Assembly (NCBI GenBank): GCA_008364785.1
Contig: VTTJ01000008.1
Span: forward strand, 186,001-250,000
Direction: 5' to 3'
Length of the DNA stretch: 64,000 nt
DNA from: Bacillus sp. BGMRC 2118
GTDB lineage: Bacteria > Bacillota > Bacilli > Bacillales > SA4
Position 1 is the stretch's first letter; every line of letters begins with the position of its first letter. This document shows positions 48,368 through 55,906 of this stretch, in pieces. The notes under the pieces were generated by a model, which worked only from the letters and a program-made list of their open reading frames with translations, was not told the origin of the DNA and did not search any database. A program made the position numbers and the translations under genes.

Positions 48368-49588
48368 ATGTTAAAAAACACGCTAGGTGCTTACAATTCA
48401 CGAATTTTATTTTGGATTCATTTCTTTGGAACAATGAGCTTTATTCAACCAGTGGTAACATTGTTTTATTTTGAAAGAGGAATTACGGAAACGGATCTAG
48501 TCATAATTATGATGTGCTGGAGTGGAGCTGTATTACTTGGGGAAGTTCCAACAGGAATATTTGCAGATAAATTCGGGGCAAAGCGTTCTTTTTTAGTAGG
48601 TTCTTTTGTTCAATTGGTAAGTGTAGGTTTACTTATTTTTGCAACTGAGCCTTGGATGTTCTTTGTAGCAAGTTTTTTAAACGGCTTTTCAGCTACGTTT
48701 TTCTCGGGTGCAGATGAAGCTTTATTATACGAATCACTAAAACTATCAAAAGATGAAGATAAAATGGATCAAGTAATGGGGAATATTCAATCTGCTACAT
48801 TCTTAACGATGATTGGTACAGTTCTGCTTGGCTCTTTCTTGGCAAAGGACTTGGAAGACTCACAATTTGTATTGTTATTAGTGTTAGGAGTAATATGTCA
48901 ATTCGTACAGTTGATATTTGTTTTTTTCGTAAAGGAACCAGCCAAGATGGAATCCTTTCGTGAAAATCCATTCGAGCATATTGGGGAAGGCATTCGTGTG
49001 ATTAAGAAGGCACCACAGCTATTGTGGATGTTTCTTAATGTAACGGTTGTGTTTATACCAGCAGGGGCAATATTTGATAATTTTGACCAGCTCGTTTTAA
49101 CAAGCGCAGGAGTACCTGTTATGTTAATTGGTGTACTTTATTCGATTGCTGCTTTAATAGGTTTTATTGCGTCACGTTCCATCGGCTGGATGACTAAGAA
49201 GTTTTCGGCTGTACTGTTAATGCATGGGACTGGGGGATTAGCTGTTATGAGCTTAATTGTCATCAGTCAATATGCTTCAACTATGTGGGTTGTATTAGCA
49301 GGATTTTTTATTCTTAGGTTTGTTCGAGCGATTCGATACCCGATTTATTCAAAGCTAAGTAATGAATACATTCCATCACATGTTAGAGCAACTACGATTT
49401 CATTACTTTCCGTACTTGACTCTGTGTTTGATCTTATTATTATGGGAACGGTAGCAGGAATTGCGGGATTTGGTCTACCAAACATACTTTTAATGTGTGG
49501 GGTAATCGCTTTAGTGGGGACATTTTTACCGATTCGTAAAGCGACACATCTGCAAATACAGGACGCAACTGTGAATAATGAAGTATAA
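48368..49588 (+). CDS. MFS transporter
   Basis: A 406-residue major facilitator with about twelve transmembrane segments. Motif A after TM2 reads GEVPTGIFADKFGAKRSF. The middle loop (about 195-205) is short and charged. The class is drug or sugar efflux-like, but the substrate is not deducible. GGGGG precedes the ATG by 9-10 nt and may be masked by the leader RNA. The 21-codon leader ORF suggests inducible expression, as for antibiotic pumps. Confidence 0.88.
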   Translation: MLKNTLGAYNSRILFWIHFFGTMSFIQPVVTLFYFERGITETDLVIIMMCWSGAVLLGEVPTGIFADKFGAKRSFLVGSFVQLVSVGLLIFATEPWMFFVASFLNGFSATFFSGADEALLYESLKLSKDEDKMDQVMGNIQSATFLTMIGTVLLGSFLAKDLEDSQFVLLLVLGVICQFVQLIFVFFVKEPAKMESFRENPFEHIGEGIRVIKKAPQLLWMFLNVTVVFIPAGAIFDNFDQLVLTSAGVPVMLIGVLYSIAALIGFIASRSIGWMTKKFSAVLLMHGTGGLAVMSLIVISQYASTMWVVLAGFFILRFVRAIRYPIYSKLSNEYIPSHVRATTISLLSVLDSVFDLIIMGTVAGIAGFGLPNILLMCGVIALVGTFLPIRKATHLQIQDATVNNEV

Positions 49589-49601
49589 CATAGAATGAAG
49601 T

Positions 49602-49634
49602 AGGTCCAGCAATCAGGTTGCTGGACCTTTTTAT
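49602..49634 (+). terminator. Terminator of the MFS gene
   Basis: AGGTCCAGCAA / TTGCTGGACCT arms with a TCAGG loop and T-run. Confidence 0.85.
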
Positions 49635-49687
49635 TTAGCTTTTTTTCTCTATACTGTCCCATTCTTGTTTGAGACTCTGATAAGGGC

Positions 49688-50155
49688 TCAATATTCATTC
49701 TCAAATCGACGATAATCCCTAAAGTGTCCCTCAGTTTTAAATCCTACTTTTTTATAACAAGCAATTGCTGAGGTGTTGAAGTCAAATACACGCAACTCAA
49801 TTCTATGTAATTGTAATTCTCCAAATCCAAATTCCACAAGTGCCCTTACCATTGAAGTACCAATACCTAAGCCATGATAGGAGGGGTTTACCAAGACTCT
49901 GGATATTGTTGCAGATCGATGATATGCATGAATATTATCGAGTTCAATATGTTAGGCAACCTCATCATGAGTATTCACTACTTTAAATATTCTTCTGTTC
50001 GAAGGTGCCTCACTACTGTAATGATAGAGTTGCTCATGATTTAATGGAAATGTAAAAATAGGACCTGCCCACTGTAAAAGTAATGCAGGAGAATCTATCC
50101 AGCTAATTAATCTGTCATAGTCTACATTTTCAAACGGTAAAAGCTTTAACATCAT
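49688..50155 (-). pseudogene. GNAT acetyltransferase with in-frame stop
   Basis: One minus-strand frame from an ATG at 50155 to a TGA at 49688 would encode a GNAT N-acetyltransferase of 155 residues: an N-terminal part with LLPFENVDYDRLISWI, the acetyl-CoA loop region VNPSYHGLGIGTSMVRALV and the C-terminal LRVFDFNTSAIACYKKVGF. A TAA at 49952-49954 (codon 68) interrupts it, between GCC and CAT codons. No frameshift is needed; both halves are in the same frame and otherwise well conserved. Thus it is a recent nonsense mutation, a sequencing error, or a stop with readthrough. Confidence 0.8.
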
Positions 50156-50293
50156 TATCCTCCTCTGTATCTACTTATATATAAGACTAGCAGAAATAAA
50201 ATAAATGAGAAACAAAAACTTTAGCATACTAAAGGAACGGTGAGGGACCTCGTTCCTTTAAATTGCTAAAGTAAGACTGGTAAGATTTTTTGC

Positions 50294-50321
50294 TTGTCGA
50301 ATTATGTTTTTGTGTTATAGT
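50294..50321 (+). promoter_or_regulatory. Putative queC promoter
   Basis: TTGTCG (50294-50299), a 16-nt spacer and TATAGT (50316-50321). TTGTCGAA at 50294-50301 is also a perfect Spo0A-box octamer, possibly by chance. Confidence 0.55.
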
Positions 50322-50373
50322 TAGTAAGTATGAAATTGAAAATTTAATGATTGTTTAGTGTGAATACACGAAA

Positions 50374-50501
50374 CGAGAGGTTCGCGAACTCCCTCTATAA
50401 AAAACTATGACCAAAACGATATCGTGGATATGGTTTTATTCCGTTTTGGCTTAGTATATAGATAGGTAATCGCTCGTTTCTTTGTTGTAAAAGAAAGGAG
50501 C
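50374..50501 (+). promoter_or_regulatory. preQ1-I riboswitch and expression platform of queCDEF
   Basis: The aptamer (50374-50408) reads GAGAGGTTC, a short loop, then CCCTCTATAAAAAACTA, the class I preQ1 pattern (P1 stem GAGGG-type plus A-rich tail). Downstream, CCAAAACG / CGTTTTGG (50411-50418 / 50442-50449) can form a long hairpin. A last hairpin (GCTCGTTTCTTT 50472-50483 / AAAGAAAGGAGC 50490-50501, one mismatch) contains the ribosome binding site AGGAG and is followed by seven T, so it could act as terminator, ribosome-site mask or both. Confidence 0.9.
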
Positions 50502-50509
50502 TTTTTTTT

Positions 50510-51166
50510 ATGAAAAAAGAAAAAGCAGTTGTTGTATTTAGTGGTGGTCAAGATAGCACAACATGTTTATTTTGGGCACTGAAAAATTTTGATGAAGTAG
50601 AAACTGTTACATTCAACTACAATCAAAAGCATAAATTAGAAATAGACGTTGCAGCTGAAATTGCAAAAGAATTAAATGTTAAACATACCGTTTTAGATAT
50701 GTCTTTGTTAAATCAGCTTGCACCAAATGCATTAACTCGTGATGACATCGATATTGCACATAATGAAGGAGAATTACCTTCTACATTTGTAGATGGGCGA
50801 AATTTATTATTCCTTTCATTTGCTGGAGTCCTGGCAAAACAAGTTGGGGCAAGACATATTATTACGGGTGTTTGTGAAACGGACTTTAGTGGATATCCAG
50901 ACTGTCGTGATGTGTTTATTAAATCATTGAATGTGACACTTAACCTTTCTATGGATTATCCATTTGTGATCCATACACCATTAATGTGGATTAATAAAGC
51001 TGAAACGTGGGGCTTAGCTGATGAACTGGGAGTACTTGATTTTGTTAGGGAAAAGACATTAACGTGCTACAACGGTGTTATCGCAGACGGTTGTGGTGAA
51101 TGCCCTGCTTGTCACCTGCGCAAGCGTGGATTAGATGATTACTTAGCTCAAAAGGAGGTAAAATAA
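50510..51166 (+). CDS. queC: 7-cyano-7-deazaguanine synthase
   Basis: A PP-loop ATP-dependent ligase of 218 residues that makes preQ0 from 7-carboxy-7-deazaguanine and ammonia. The PP-loop SGGQDSTT lies at residues 11-18. The zinc site is Cys186, Cys195, Cys198 and Cys201 in [19 protein letters not shown]. It is the first gene of queCDEF behind a preQ1 riboswitch. queD starts 2 nt after its stop. Confidence 0.97.
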   Translation: MKKEKAVVVFSGGQDSTTCLFWALKNFDEVETVTFNYNQKHKLEIDVAAEIAKELNVKHTVLDMSLLNQLAPNALTRDDIDIAHNEGELPSTFVDGRNLLFLSFAGVLAKQVGARHIITGVCETDFSGYPDCRDVFIKSLNVTLNLSMDYPFVIHTPLMWINKAETWGLADELGVLDFVREKTLTCYNGVIADGCGECPACHLRKRGLDDYLAQKEVK

Positions 51167-51167
51167 C

Positions 51168-51614
51168 ATGATCCAACAGTTTTATCCTCAAGTTTTTCAT
51201 CCATACACGTACGAGCTTAATAAAGATATGCATTTTGCTGCAGCTCATTTTGTGCCACATGAATCTGCAGGTAGCTGCCAAGAACTTCATGGTCATACGT
51301 ATTTTATTAATATCACCGTTGTGGGTGATGAGCTAAATGAATCAGGATTCCTTGTTAATTTTCAAGATTTAAAAAAGATTGTTCATAAACGCTACGATCA
51401 TTCTTTATTAAATAATCAAAATCAGGATTTCAATGATCAAAACTCAAATGACTTCCCAACAACAGAAGTCGTTGCACGTAAAATTTACGAAAACATTCAA
51501 TCACATCTGGATACACTTCAAAACAAACCTAAATGCATGCAAGTAATTGTACGTGAAACACCGACAAGTTATGTTGTATACCGTCCGAAAGTGAGTGGAG
51601 AAAGCCTTGAGTAA
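51168..51614 (+). CDS. queD: 6-carboxy-5,6,7,8-tetrahydropterin synthase
   Basis: A 148-residue PTPS-fold enzyme that turns dihydroneopterin triphosphate into carboxytetrahydropterin, the first committed step to preQ0. Zn-binding histidines are in FAAAHFVPH (His27) and LHGHTYF (His41, His43), with the catalytic Cys37 in AGSCQELHGH. The C-terminal RETPTS supplies the substrate-binding Glu. AAAGGAGG precedes the ATG; the end overlaps queE by 8 nt. Confidence 0.96.
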   Translation: MIQQFYPQVFHPYTYELNKDMHFAAAHFVPHESAGSCQELHGHTYFINITVVGDELNESGFLVNFQDLKKIVHKRYDHSLLNNQNQDFNDQNSNDFPTTEVVARKIYENIQSHLDTLQNKPKCMQVIVRETPTSYVVYRPKVSGESLE

Positions 51615-52335
51615 AACAATACCAGTATTAGAAATATTCGGACCAACGATTCAAGGTGAAGGTAGTGTAATCGGTGTTAAAACGATGTTTGTTCGTACAG
51701 CAGGGTGTGATTATTCCTGCAGCTGGTGTGACTCTGCTTTTACATGGGATGGGTCTGCAAAAGATGATATTATTCAGATGACTGCTGAGGAAATTTGGGA
51801 TAAGTTGCAAGATATTGGTGGAGATAAATTTTCTCACGTTACAATTTCAGGAGGTAATCCTGCCTTATTAAAGAACTTAGGTAATCTTGTTTCGATATTG
51901 AGAGAAAATGGAATTAGAATCGGAGTGGAAACACAGGGCTCTAAATGGCAAGATTGGCTTTCTCTTATCCAAGACATAACGATATCTCCAAAACCTCCAA
52001 GTTCAGGAATGATTACGAATTACGAAACATTAGATGAAATTGTTAGTAAATTAGTAGGTCAGAGTCATTCTACTGTTTCATTGAAGGTTGTTGTATTTAA
52101 TGATGAAGACTTCGATTATGCTGTAAATATGCATAAAAGATATCCAGATGTTCCATTTTACTTACAAGTAGGAAATGACAATGTATCGGGAACTGAGACA
52201 AAGTCTATTGTTGAAACTTTGTTATTGAAGTATGAATGGCTCATTAATAAGACAATCGATTCAAGTGACATGAATGATATACGTGTTCTGCCTCAGCTTC
52301 ATACGCTTGTTTGGGGAAACAAGCGTGGCGTATAA
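51607..52335 (+). CDS. queE: 7-carboxy-7-deazaguanine synthase (radical SAM)
   Basis: A radical SAM enzyme of 242 residues that contracts carboxytetrahydropterin to carboxydeazaguanine. The cluster motif is CDYSCSWC (CxxxCxxC) after FGPTIQGEG, followed by the SAM-binding TISGGNPAL. The TTG at 51607 is chosen (GGAG 6 nt upstream; N-terminus MSKTIPVLEIFG as in relatives) over an in-frame GTG at 51595. Its first codons overlap queD. Confidence 0.95.
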   Translation: MSKTIPVLEIFGPTIQGEGSVIGVKTMFVRTAGCDYSCSWCDSAFTWDGSAKDDIIQMTAEEIWDKLQDIGGDKFSHVTISGGNPALLKNLGNLVSILRENGIRIGVETQGSKWQDWLSLIQDITISPKPPSSGMITNYETLDEIVSKLVGQSHSTVSLKVVVFNDEDFDYAVNMHKRYPDVPFYLQVGNDNVSGTETKSIVETLLLKYEWLINKTIDSSDMNDIRVLPQLHTLVWGNKRGV

Positions 52336-52362
52336 AAATAATAGATTGGTAAGGTGAAAGAG

Positions 52363-52860
52363 ATGACTGGAAGAAATGATCAAGAACTAGAAGGTGTAAC
52401 GTTATTAGGGAATCAAGGAACAAAATACTTATTTGAATATTCTCCAGACGTATTAGAAAGCTTTGAAAATAAACATCCAAATCGAGATTATTTTGTAAAG
52501 TTTAACTGTCCAGAATTCACAAGTCTTTGTCCTAAAACAAATCAACCTGATTTTGCAACAATCTACATCAGCTACATTCCGGACAAACTTATGGTAGAAA
52601 GTAAATCATTAAAGTTGTATTTATTTAGCTTTAGAAATCATGGCGATTTCCATGAAGATTGCATGAATATCATAATGAATGATCTAATAAAGCTGATGGA
52701 CCCTCGCTACATTGAAGTATGGGGTAAATTTACACCACGTGGTGGAATTTCCATCGATCCATACACAAACTATGGTAAACCAGGTACAAAATACGAACAA
52801 ATGGCAGAATATCGCCTAATGAATCACGATTTATACCCAGAAACAGTTGATAACCGATAA
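52363..52860 (+). CDS. queF: NADPH-dependent 7-cyano-7-deazaguanine reductase
   Basis: A T-fold nitrile reductase of 165 residues that reduces preQ0 to preQ1, the riboswitch ligand. The nucleophile is Cys56 in [13 protein letters not shown], with Asp63 following. The QueF motif [16 protein letters not shown] is intact, as is [12 protein letters not shown]. The ATG at 52363 is preferred over the GTG at 52354, as AAGGTGAAAG serves as the ribosome binding site and the length then matches the unimodular family. It ends the operon; the R2-C hairpin downstream may terminate it. Confidence 0.97.
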   Translation: MTGRNDQELEGVTLLGNQGTKYLFEYSPDVLESFENKHPNRDYFVKFNCPEFTSLCPKTNQPDFATIYISYIPDKLMVESKSLKLYLFSFRNHGDFHEDCMNIIMNDLIKLMDPRYIEVWGKFTPRGGISIDPYTNYGKPGTKYEQMAEYRLMNHDLYPETVDNR

Positions 52861-53315
52861 TAATAAATAAATAAATTAACAAGGCTGGGACATAAATATT
52901 TCAGTAAATAATAAACCCGAACTATTAGGTGGTATTTTAATAAATCTTACGCCTAATAATTTGGGTTTTTTCTGTTTTAAGTTGAATTTGTTGATTCCAG
53001 AAATACATACTATTTACTAAGAACCATAGTGGAATGGAGCGAAAGCCACTAGGGCTCCTGCGGGAGGTAGAGGAAAGGCTGAGACCCCGCAGGCGTAGCT
53101 GAGGAGGCTCAGGTTCCTCCTTGCGGTATCCGGCGAGTGGCTGTAGTGCAGTGGAACGGACTTGTTCTTCCAGCTTAACTCATTATAAGATTTATGAATT
53201 TAGATATTGTTCGTCTTTAAGGAGAGATAAATTAGTTGTGTCCCAGCCACGTTTTTTTAGCAATTTAAAGGAGGAAAATAAAAAGTAGGAACGCTTTTGC
53301 TGTTCCTACTTTGTT
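52861..53315. other. Intergenic region occupied by R2-C
   Basis: A 455-bp gap between queF and ykvS, almost entirely R2-C (52883-53248). The short remainder (53249-53315) is AT-rich with an inverted TAGGAACGCT / AGCGTTCCTA-like stretch (53285-53310) that may terminate ykvS. Confidence 0.7.
52883..53248. repeat. Dispersed repeat R2, copy C
   Basis: Perfect 10-bp terminal inverted repeats GGCTGGGACA and TGTCCCAGCC bound 366 bp. A terminator-like hairpin (AAACCCGAA...TTTGGGTTTTTT with inner TTAGG / CCTAA, about 52913-52975) opens it. The GC-rich palindromic core (about 53030-53155: CTCCTGCGGGAG, GAGACCCCGCAGG, GAGGAGGCTC) follows. Confidence 0.8.
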
Positions 53316-53507
53316 TTAGTTTTCTTTAAGTGCACCAATGATTTTGTAGTTTTTATGATTTACTACAGTGCGACGTTCTAATTCTAGGTCTTCAAAGTTT
53401 TCCATATAAGTTAGGTCGACGATAACGGAGTTTTCATTTACTTTTTCTACAATTCCTTGTAGGCCATTTTTAAATTCAATAATATCTCCAAGTGCTGCAA
53501 TTTTCAA
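53316..53507 (-). CDS. ykvS: YkvS family protein (DUF2187)
   Basis: A 63-residue protein resembling B. subtilis YkvS: GDIIEFKNGLQGIVEKVNENSVIVDLTYMENF is the DUF2187 core, a small SH3/KOW-like beta fold by pattern. Function unknown. GGGAGGAGAGG lies shortly before the ATG. ykvS and ykvT also follow queCDEF in B. subtilis, supporting the name. Confidence 0.85.
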   Translation of the reverse strand: MKIAALGDIIEFKNGLQGIVEKVNENSVIVDLTYMENFEDLELERRTVVNHKNYKIIGALKEN

Positions 53508-53751
53508 AACTACCTCTCCTCCCGAAACCTTATTATTCCAGTTTGCATGAATAATGTCGAAACGTAAAGTGTTTTTTTAGTTTCTTTGTAAAAATCTGAT
53601 AAAAAGTTTAAAAGCATACTTTTTAATCATTCTAGCAGAATATGATAGAATGTCTATAAATATGGTAATATTTTAGGAGAAAAATAATTATTTGATTTAT
53701 CGTTTACTAATATACCTTTAAATGAAGTTTCGAAAGGGAGTCAGATTCGTT

Positions 53752-54603
53752 ATGAATGTAGGATTGGTATTAGAAGGCGGAGGTATGAGAGGCGTTTATA
53801 CTGCGGGCGTTTTAGAGTATTTCATGGACTCTAATATATATTTTCCATATAATATTGGAGTATCTGCTGGTGCAAGTAATGCAACTTCTTATCTTGCAAG
53901 ACAAAAGGGAAGAAACCGAACAGTAAATATTGATTATGTTACACATCCAGAATATCTTTCATTTAGAAATTTTGTAAAGAAACGGCAATTATTTGGTATG
54001 GATTTTATTTTTGATGTACTGCCTAATCAATTAGTTCCTTTTGACTTTGAAGGGTTTTATAAAGCTAAAGAGAAATTTGTTGTCGGAACTACAGACTGTA
54101 TAACTGGCGAAACAGTCTATTACAACAATTATGAACATGGGAAGGATATGCTTACAATCCTAAGAGCATCCTGTTCCTTACCTTTTATTGCTCCAATTGT
54201 ATCGTATAATAATCGAAGTTTATTAGACGGTGGAATTTCTGATCCAATTCCAATTAGACAAGCTGAAAAAGAAGGATATACAAAAAATGTAGTTGTTTTA
54301 ACAAGGAATCGAGGCTACATGAAGAAACCGTCGAAAAACCCTTGGATAGCAAAAAAAGCATACAAAGATTTTCCGGGCTTACTTGAAAAAATGGAATCTA
54401 GGGCAAATGATTATAATAGGACTTTAGAGTACATTTTTGACCAAGAGAAGAAGGGAAATATATTTATTATACAACCTACAAATCCATTGAAGGTTGGGAG
54501 AATGGAAAAGAATCGAGACAAGCTTGAAGAATTATATAACGAAGGCTATGAGGATGCAAAGAATATCAGCAATTCATTAGTTCAATGGTTAGCAAAATCG
54601 TAA
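53752..54603 (+). CDS. Patatin-like phospholipase
   Basis: A 283-residue serine acyl hydrolase. The oxyanion glycine loop LEGGGMRGVYTAGVLEYF lies at the N-terminus, the nucleophile elbow is GVSAGASNA (G-x-S-x-G), and the catalytic Asp is in LLDGGISDPIPI (DG-G). No signal peptide, so probably cytoplasmic or membrane-peripheral, like E. coli YjjU. The ATG at 53752 is preferred to 53722 because GGGAG lies between them (11 nt upstream of the former); the longer form would add ten residues without a ribosome binding site. Confidence 0.9.
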   Translation: MNVGLVLEGGGMRGVYTAGVLEYFMDSNIYFPYNIGVSAGASNATSYLARQKGRNRTVNIDYVTHPEYLSFRNFVKKRQLFGMDFIFDVLPNQLVPFDFEGFYKAKEKFVVGTTDCITGETVYYNNYEHGKDMLTILRASCSLPFIAPIVSYNNRSLLDGGISDPIPIRQAEKEGYTKNVVVLTRNRGYMKKPSKNPWIAKKAYKDFPGLLEKMESRANDYNRTLEYIFDQEKKGNIFIIQPTNPLKVGRMEKNRDKLEELYNEGYEDAKNISNSLVQWLAKS

Positions 54604-54640
54604 TACTTCTGCAAAAAGACATATACAAATGATAAAATAA

Positions 54641-54826
54641 GGCTGTTTTCGTATAGATTATTGCTATGTGTAAAAATTCCAAAAGCCGGATTTTCACCTT
54701 AATATCTAATTACAACTATACATAAAGAGAACTGCTCTTCTCTAATCCAACGTCACTTTGCTTCAAAAATTGGTTGTACACCCAGAATAATTGTACTAAA
54801 AGCAACGAAGTTTTAGAAAAAAGTCT
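54641..54826 (+). repeat. Dispersed repeat R1, copy d
   Basis: About 186 bp from GGCTGTTTTCGTATAG to TTTTAGAAAAAAGTCT, same orientation as copy a. The right end has decayed (AGTCT in place of AGAGCC). Confidence 0.75.
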
Positions 54827-54854
54827 AAAAAAAAGAAGCAGCAATTGCTGCTTC
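54825..54854 (-). terminator. Minus-strand terminator downstream of the SASP gene
   Basis: Perfect palindrome GAAGCAGC-AATT-GCTGCTTC (54835-54854) with a U-run on the minus strand (A-run at 54827-54834). Confidence 0.7.
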
Positions 54855-55025
54855 ATCAATGTGTGTAATGGGCAAATGGTCTTGTTTCATTGTTGGATGG
54901 ATTTTTCGTTACATTGTGTGTATGAATGTGTTTGCATGTGTGTAAAATAGTGCTTGTGTGTGTAAGCGTTCATAAGCATATGGTGATTTTCATGGTGTGT
55001 GATCCTAATGCTTGTCATGGAACAA

Positions 55026-55086
55026 TCTCGGTAAAGAGTACTTCTCAAGGGTGAATGTCTACTGGTGTTGTTACTCTTCACCGAGA
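55026..55086 (-). other. Long stem-loop after the SASP gene
   Basis: TCTCGGTAAAGAGTA (55026-55040) and TACTCTTCACCGAGA (55072-55086) form a 15-bp stem with one mismatch and a 31-nt loop, 24 nt downstream of the SASP stop. There is no adjacent U-run, so it is not a classic terminator; it could be a transcript-stabilising 3' structure. Confidence 0.5.
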
Positions 55087-55109
55087 CCGTTTCGCTTAAG
55101 GGACGTTAC

Positions 55110-55310
55110 TTATCGAATGCTTCCAAGTTGTTGCTCTGCCATTTGAACTAGGCGTTTTGTAATTTCTCCCCCTACAGAACCGTTAGCACGTGAAGTAGTG
55201 TCAGCTCCTAGGTCTACACCAAATTCGTTAGCAATTTCATATTTCATTTGATCAATAGCTTGCCCGACACCAGGTACAAGTAATTGATTTGAATTATTGT
55301 TGTTTGCCAT
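55110..55310 (-). CDS. Alpha/beta-type small acid-soluble spore protein
   Basis: A 66-residue SASP that coats DNA in spores and is degraded at germination by GPR. The conserved core [19 protein letters not shown] contains the GPR cleavage region, and the C-terminal [21 protein letters not shown] is the second SASP signature. The ATG at 55310 with GGGAGGG upstream gives the normal family length; the longer frame to 55358 is not used. A good sigma-G promoter could not be confirmed. This is direct evidence for an endospore former. Confidence 0.96.
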   Translation of the reverse strand: MANNNNSNQLLVPGVGQAIDQMKYEIANEFGVDLGADTTSRANGSVGGEITKRLVQMAEQQLGSIR

Positions 55311-55446
55311 GTGATTTTCCCTCCCTTCATCGTTGCTACATGTATATGTTTTGTACAACCATTATCTTTTATTCATAAAAAAGGTAAATTTTTTTGTTGA
55401 ACAAAATTCGAGATACATTAAAATGTTAGTGAAGGAGTTGGTCCGA

Positions 55447-55641
55447 ATGGATAAAATGCAGGTTGAACATATATTAGACAAGCTAAGAAATAGAGAAATT
55501 GAGGAATATGTCGTGGAAAAGGAGAACTTCCTTTCATTTCGCGAAGTATTAGTAAATCAAGATGACTTCAAGCATTTTAGAGGAATTGCAGGTCACGGTG
55601 GAATTGTTACTTATACATACGTCGATGAGGCTAGAAGTTAA
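55447..55641 (+). CDS. Conserved-looking small protein, 64 residues
   Basis: An ATG 9 nt after GAAGGAG opens MDKMQVEHILDKLRNREI, followed by EYVVEKENFLSFREVLVNQ and a Gly/His segment RGIAGHGGIVTYTY near the end. The helix-then-beta pattern and balanced composition look like a real folded protein. I have a faint memory of similar Bacillus hypotheticals but no name. The longer frame from 55333 lacks a start with a ribosome binding site. Its own terminator follows. Confidence 0.65.
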   Translation: MDKMQVEHILDKLRNREIEEYVVEKENFLSFREVLVNQDDFKHFRGIAGHGGIVTYTYVDEARS

Positions 55642-55655
55642 TAGTAAGAAATGTA

Positions 55656-55686
55656 AAAGAGTTCAGCAAAGCTGGACTCTTTTTTT
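55656..55686 (+). terminator. Terminator of the 64-residue gene
   Basis: AAAGAGTTCAGC / GCTGGACTCTTT arms with an AAA loop and T-run. Confidence 0.85.
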
Positions 55687-55906
55687 GTCATTTTGTTGGG
55701 TATGTAACAGTTTTGGAATCCATTTCCATTGGGAAAGAGTGAGGCAAAAATGTAGGATAAAACGGTTTTAAACTTATGATTTTCCCAATACAAAGCCTAT
55801 ATGTTGTCATGTTAAGATAATAAAGAAGATTCAGATAGTTATGATTAGGATCTTCATTCTGCTAGTACATAGTAGAGAAACTAATTAAAGGGAGAGGGTT
55901 TTGCAG

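Larger units (their letters stand above)
50156..50509. other. Intergenic region with queC leader
   Basis: This 354-bp gap holds the divergent upstream region of the GNAT pseudogene, a hairpin-like GGAACG...CGTTCC stretch at about 50232-50257, the queC promoter and the preQ1-I riboswitch leader. Confidence 0.7.
54604..55109. other. Intergenic region with R1-d, a terminator and a stem-loop
   Basis: A 506-bp gap: R1 copy d (54641-54826), a minus-strand terminator (54825-54854), a TG-rich stretch (54860-54990) in which a reverse ORF looks spurious, and a long inverted repeat (55026-55086). Confidence 0.7.

Noticed and set aside
54887..55081. 64-residue reverse ORF rich in His and Thr
   Set aside because: It derives from a TG-rich low-complexity stretch and overlaps the stem-loop after the SASP gene; there is no ribosome site.
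55311..55390. Sigma-G promoter for the SASP gene
   Set aside because: TGAATA and CATATA are present but about 21 nt apart, more than the usual 17-18 nt, so it is not claimed.
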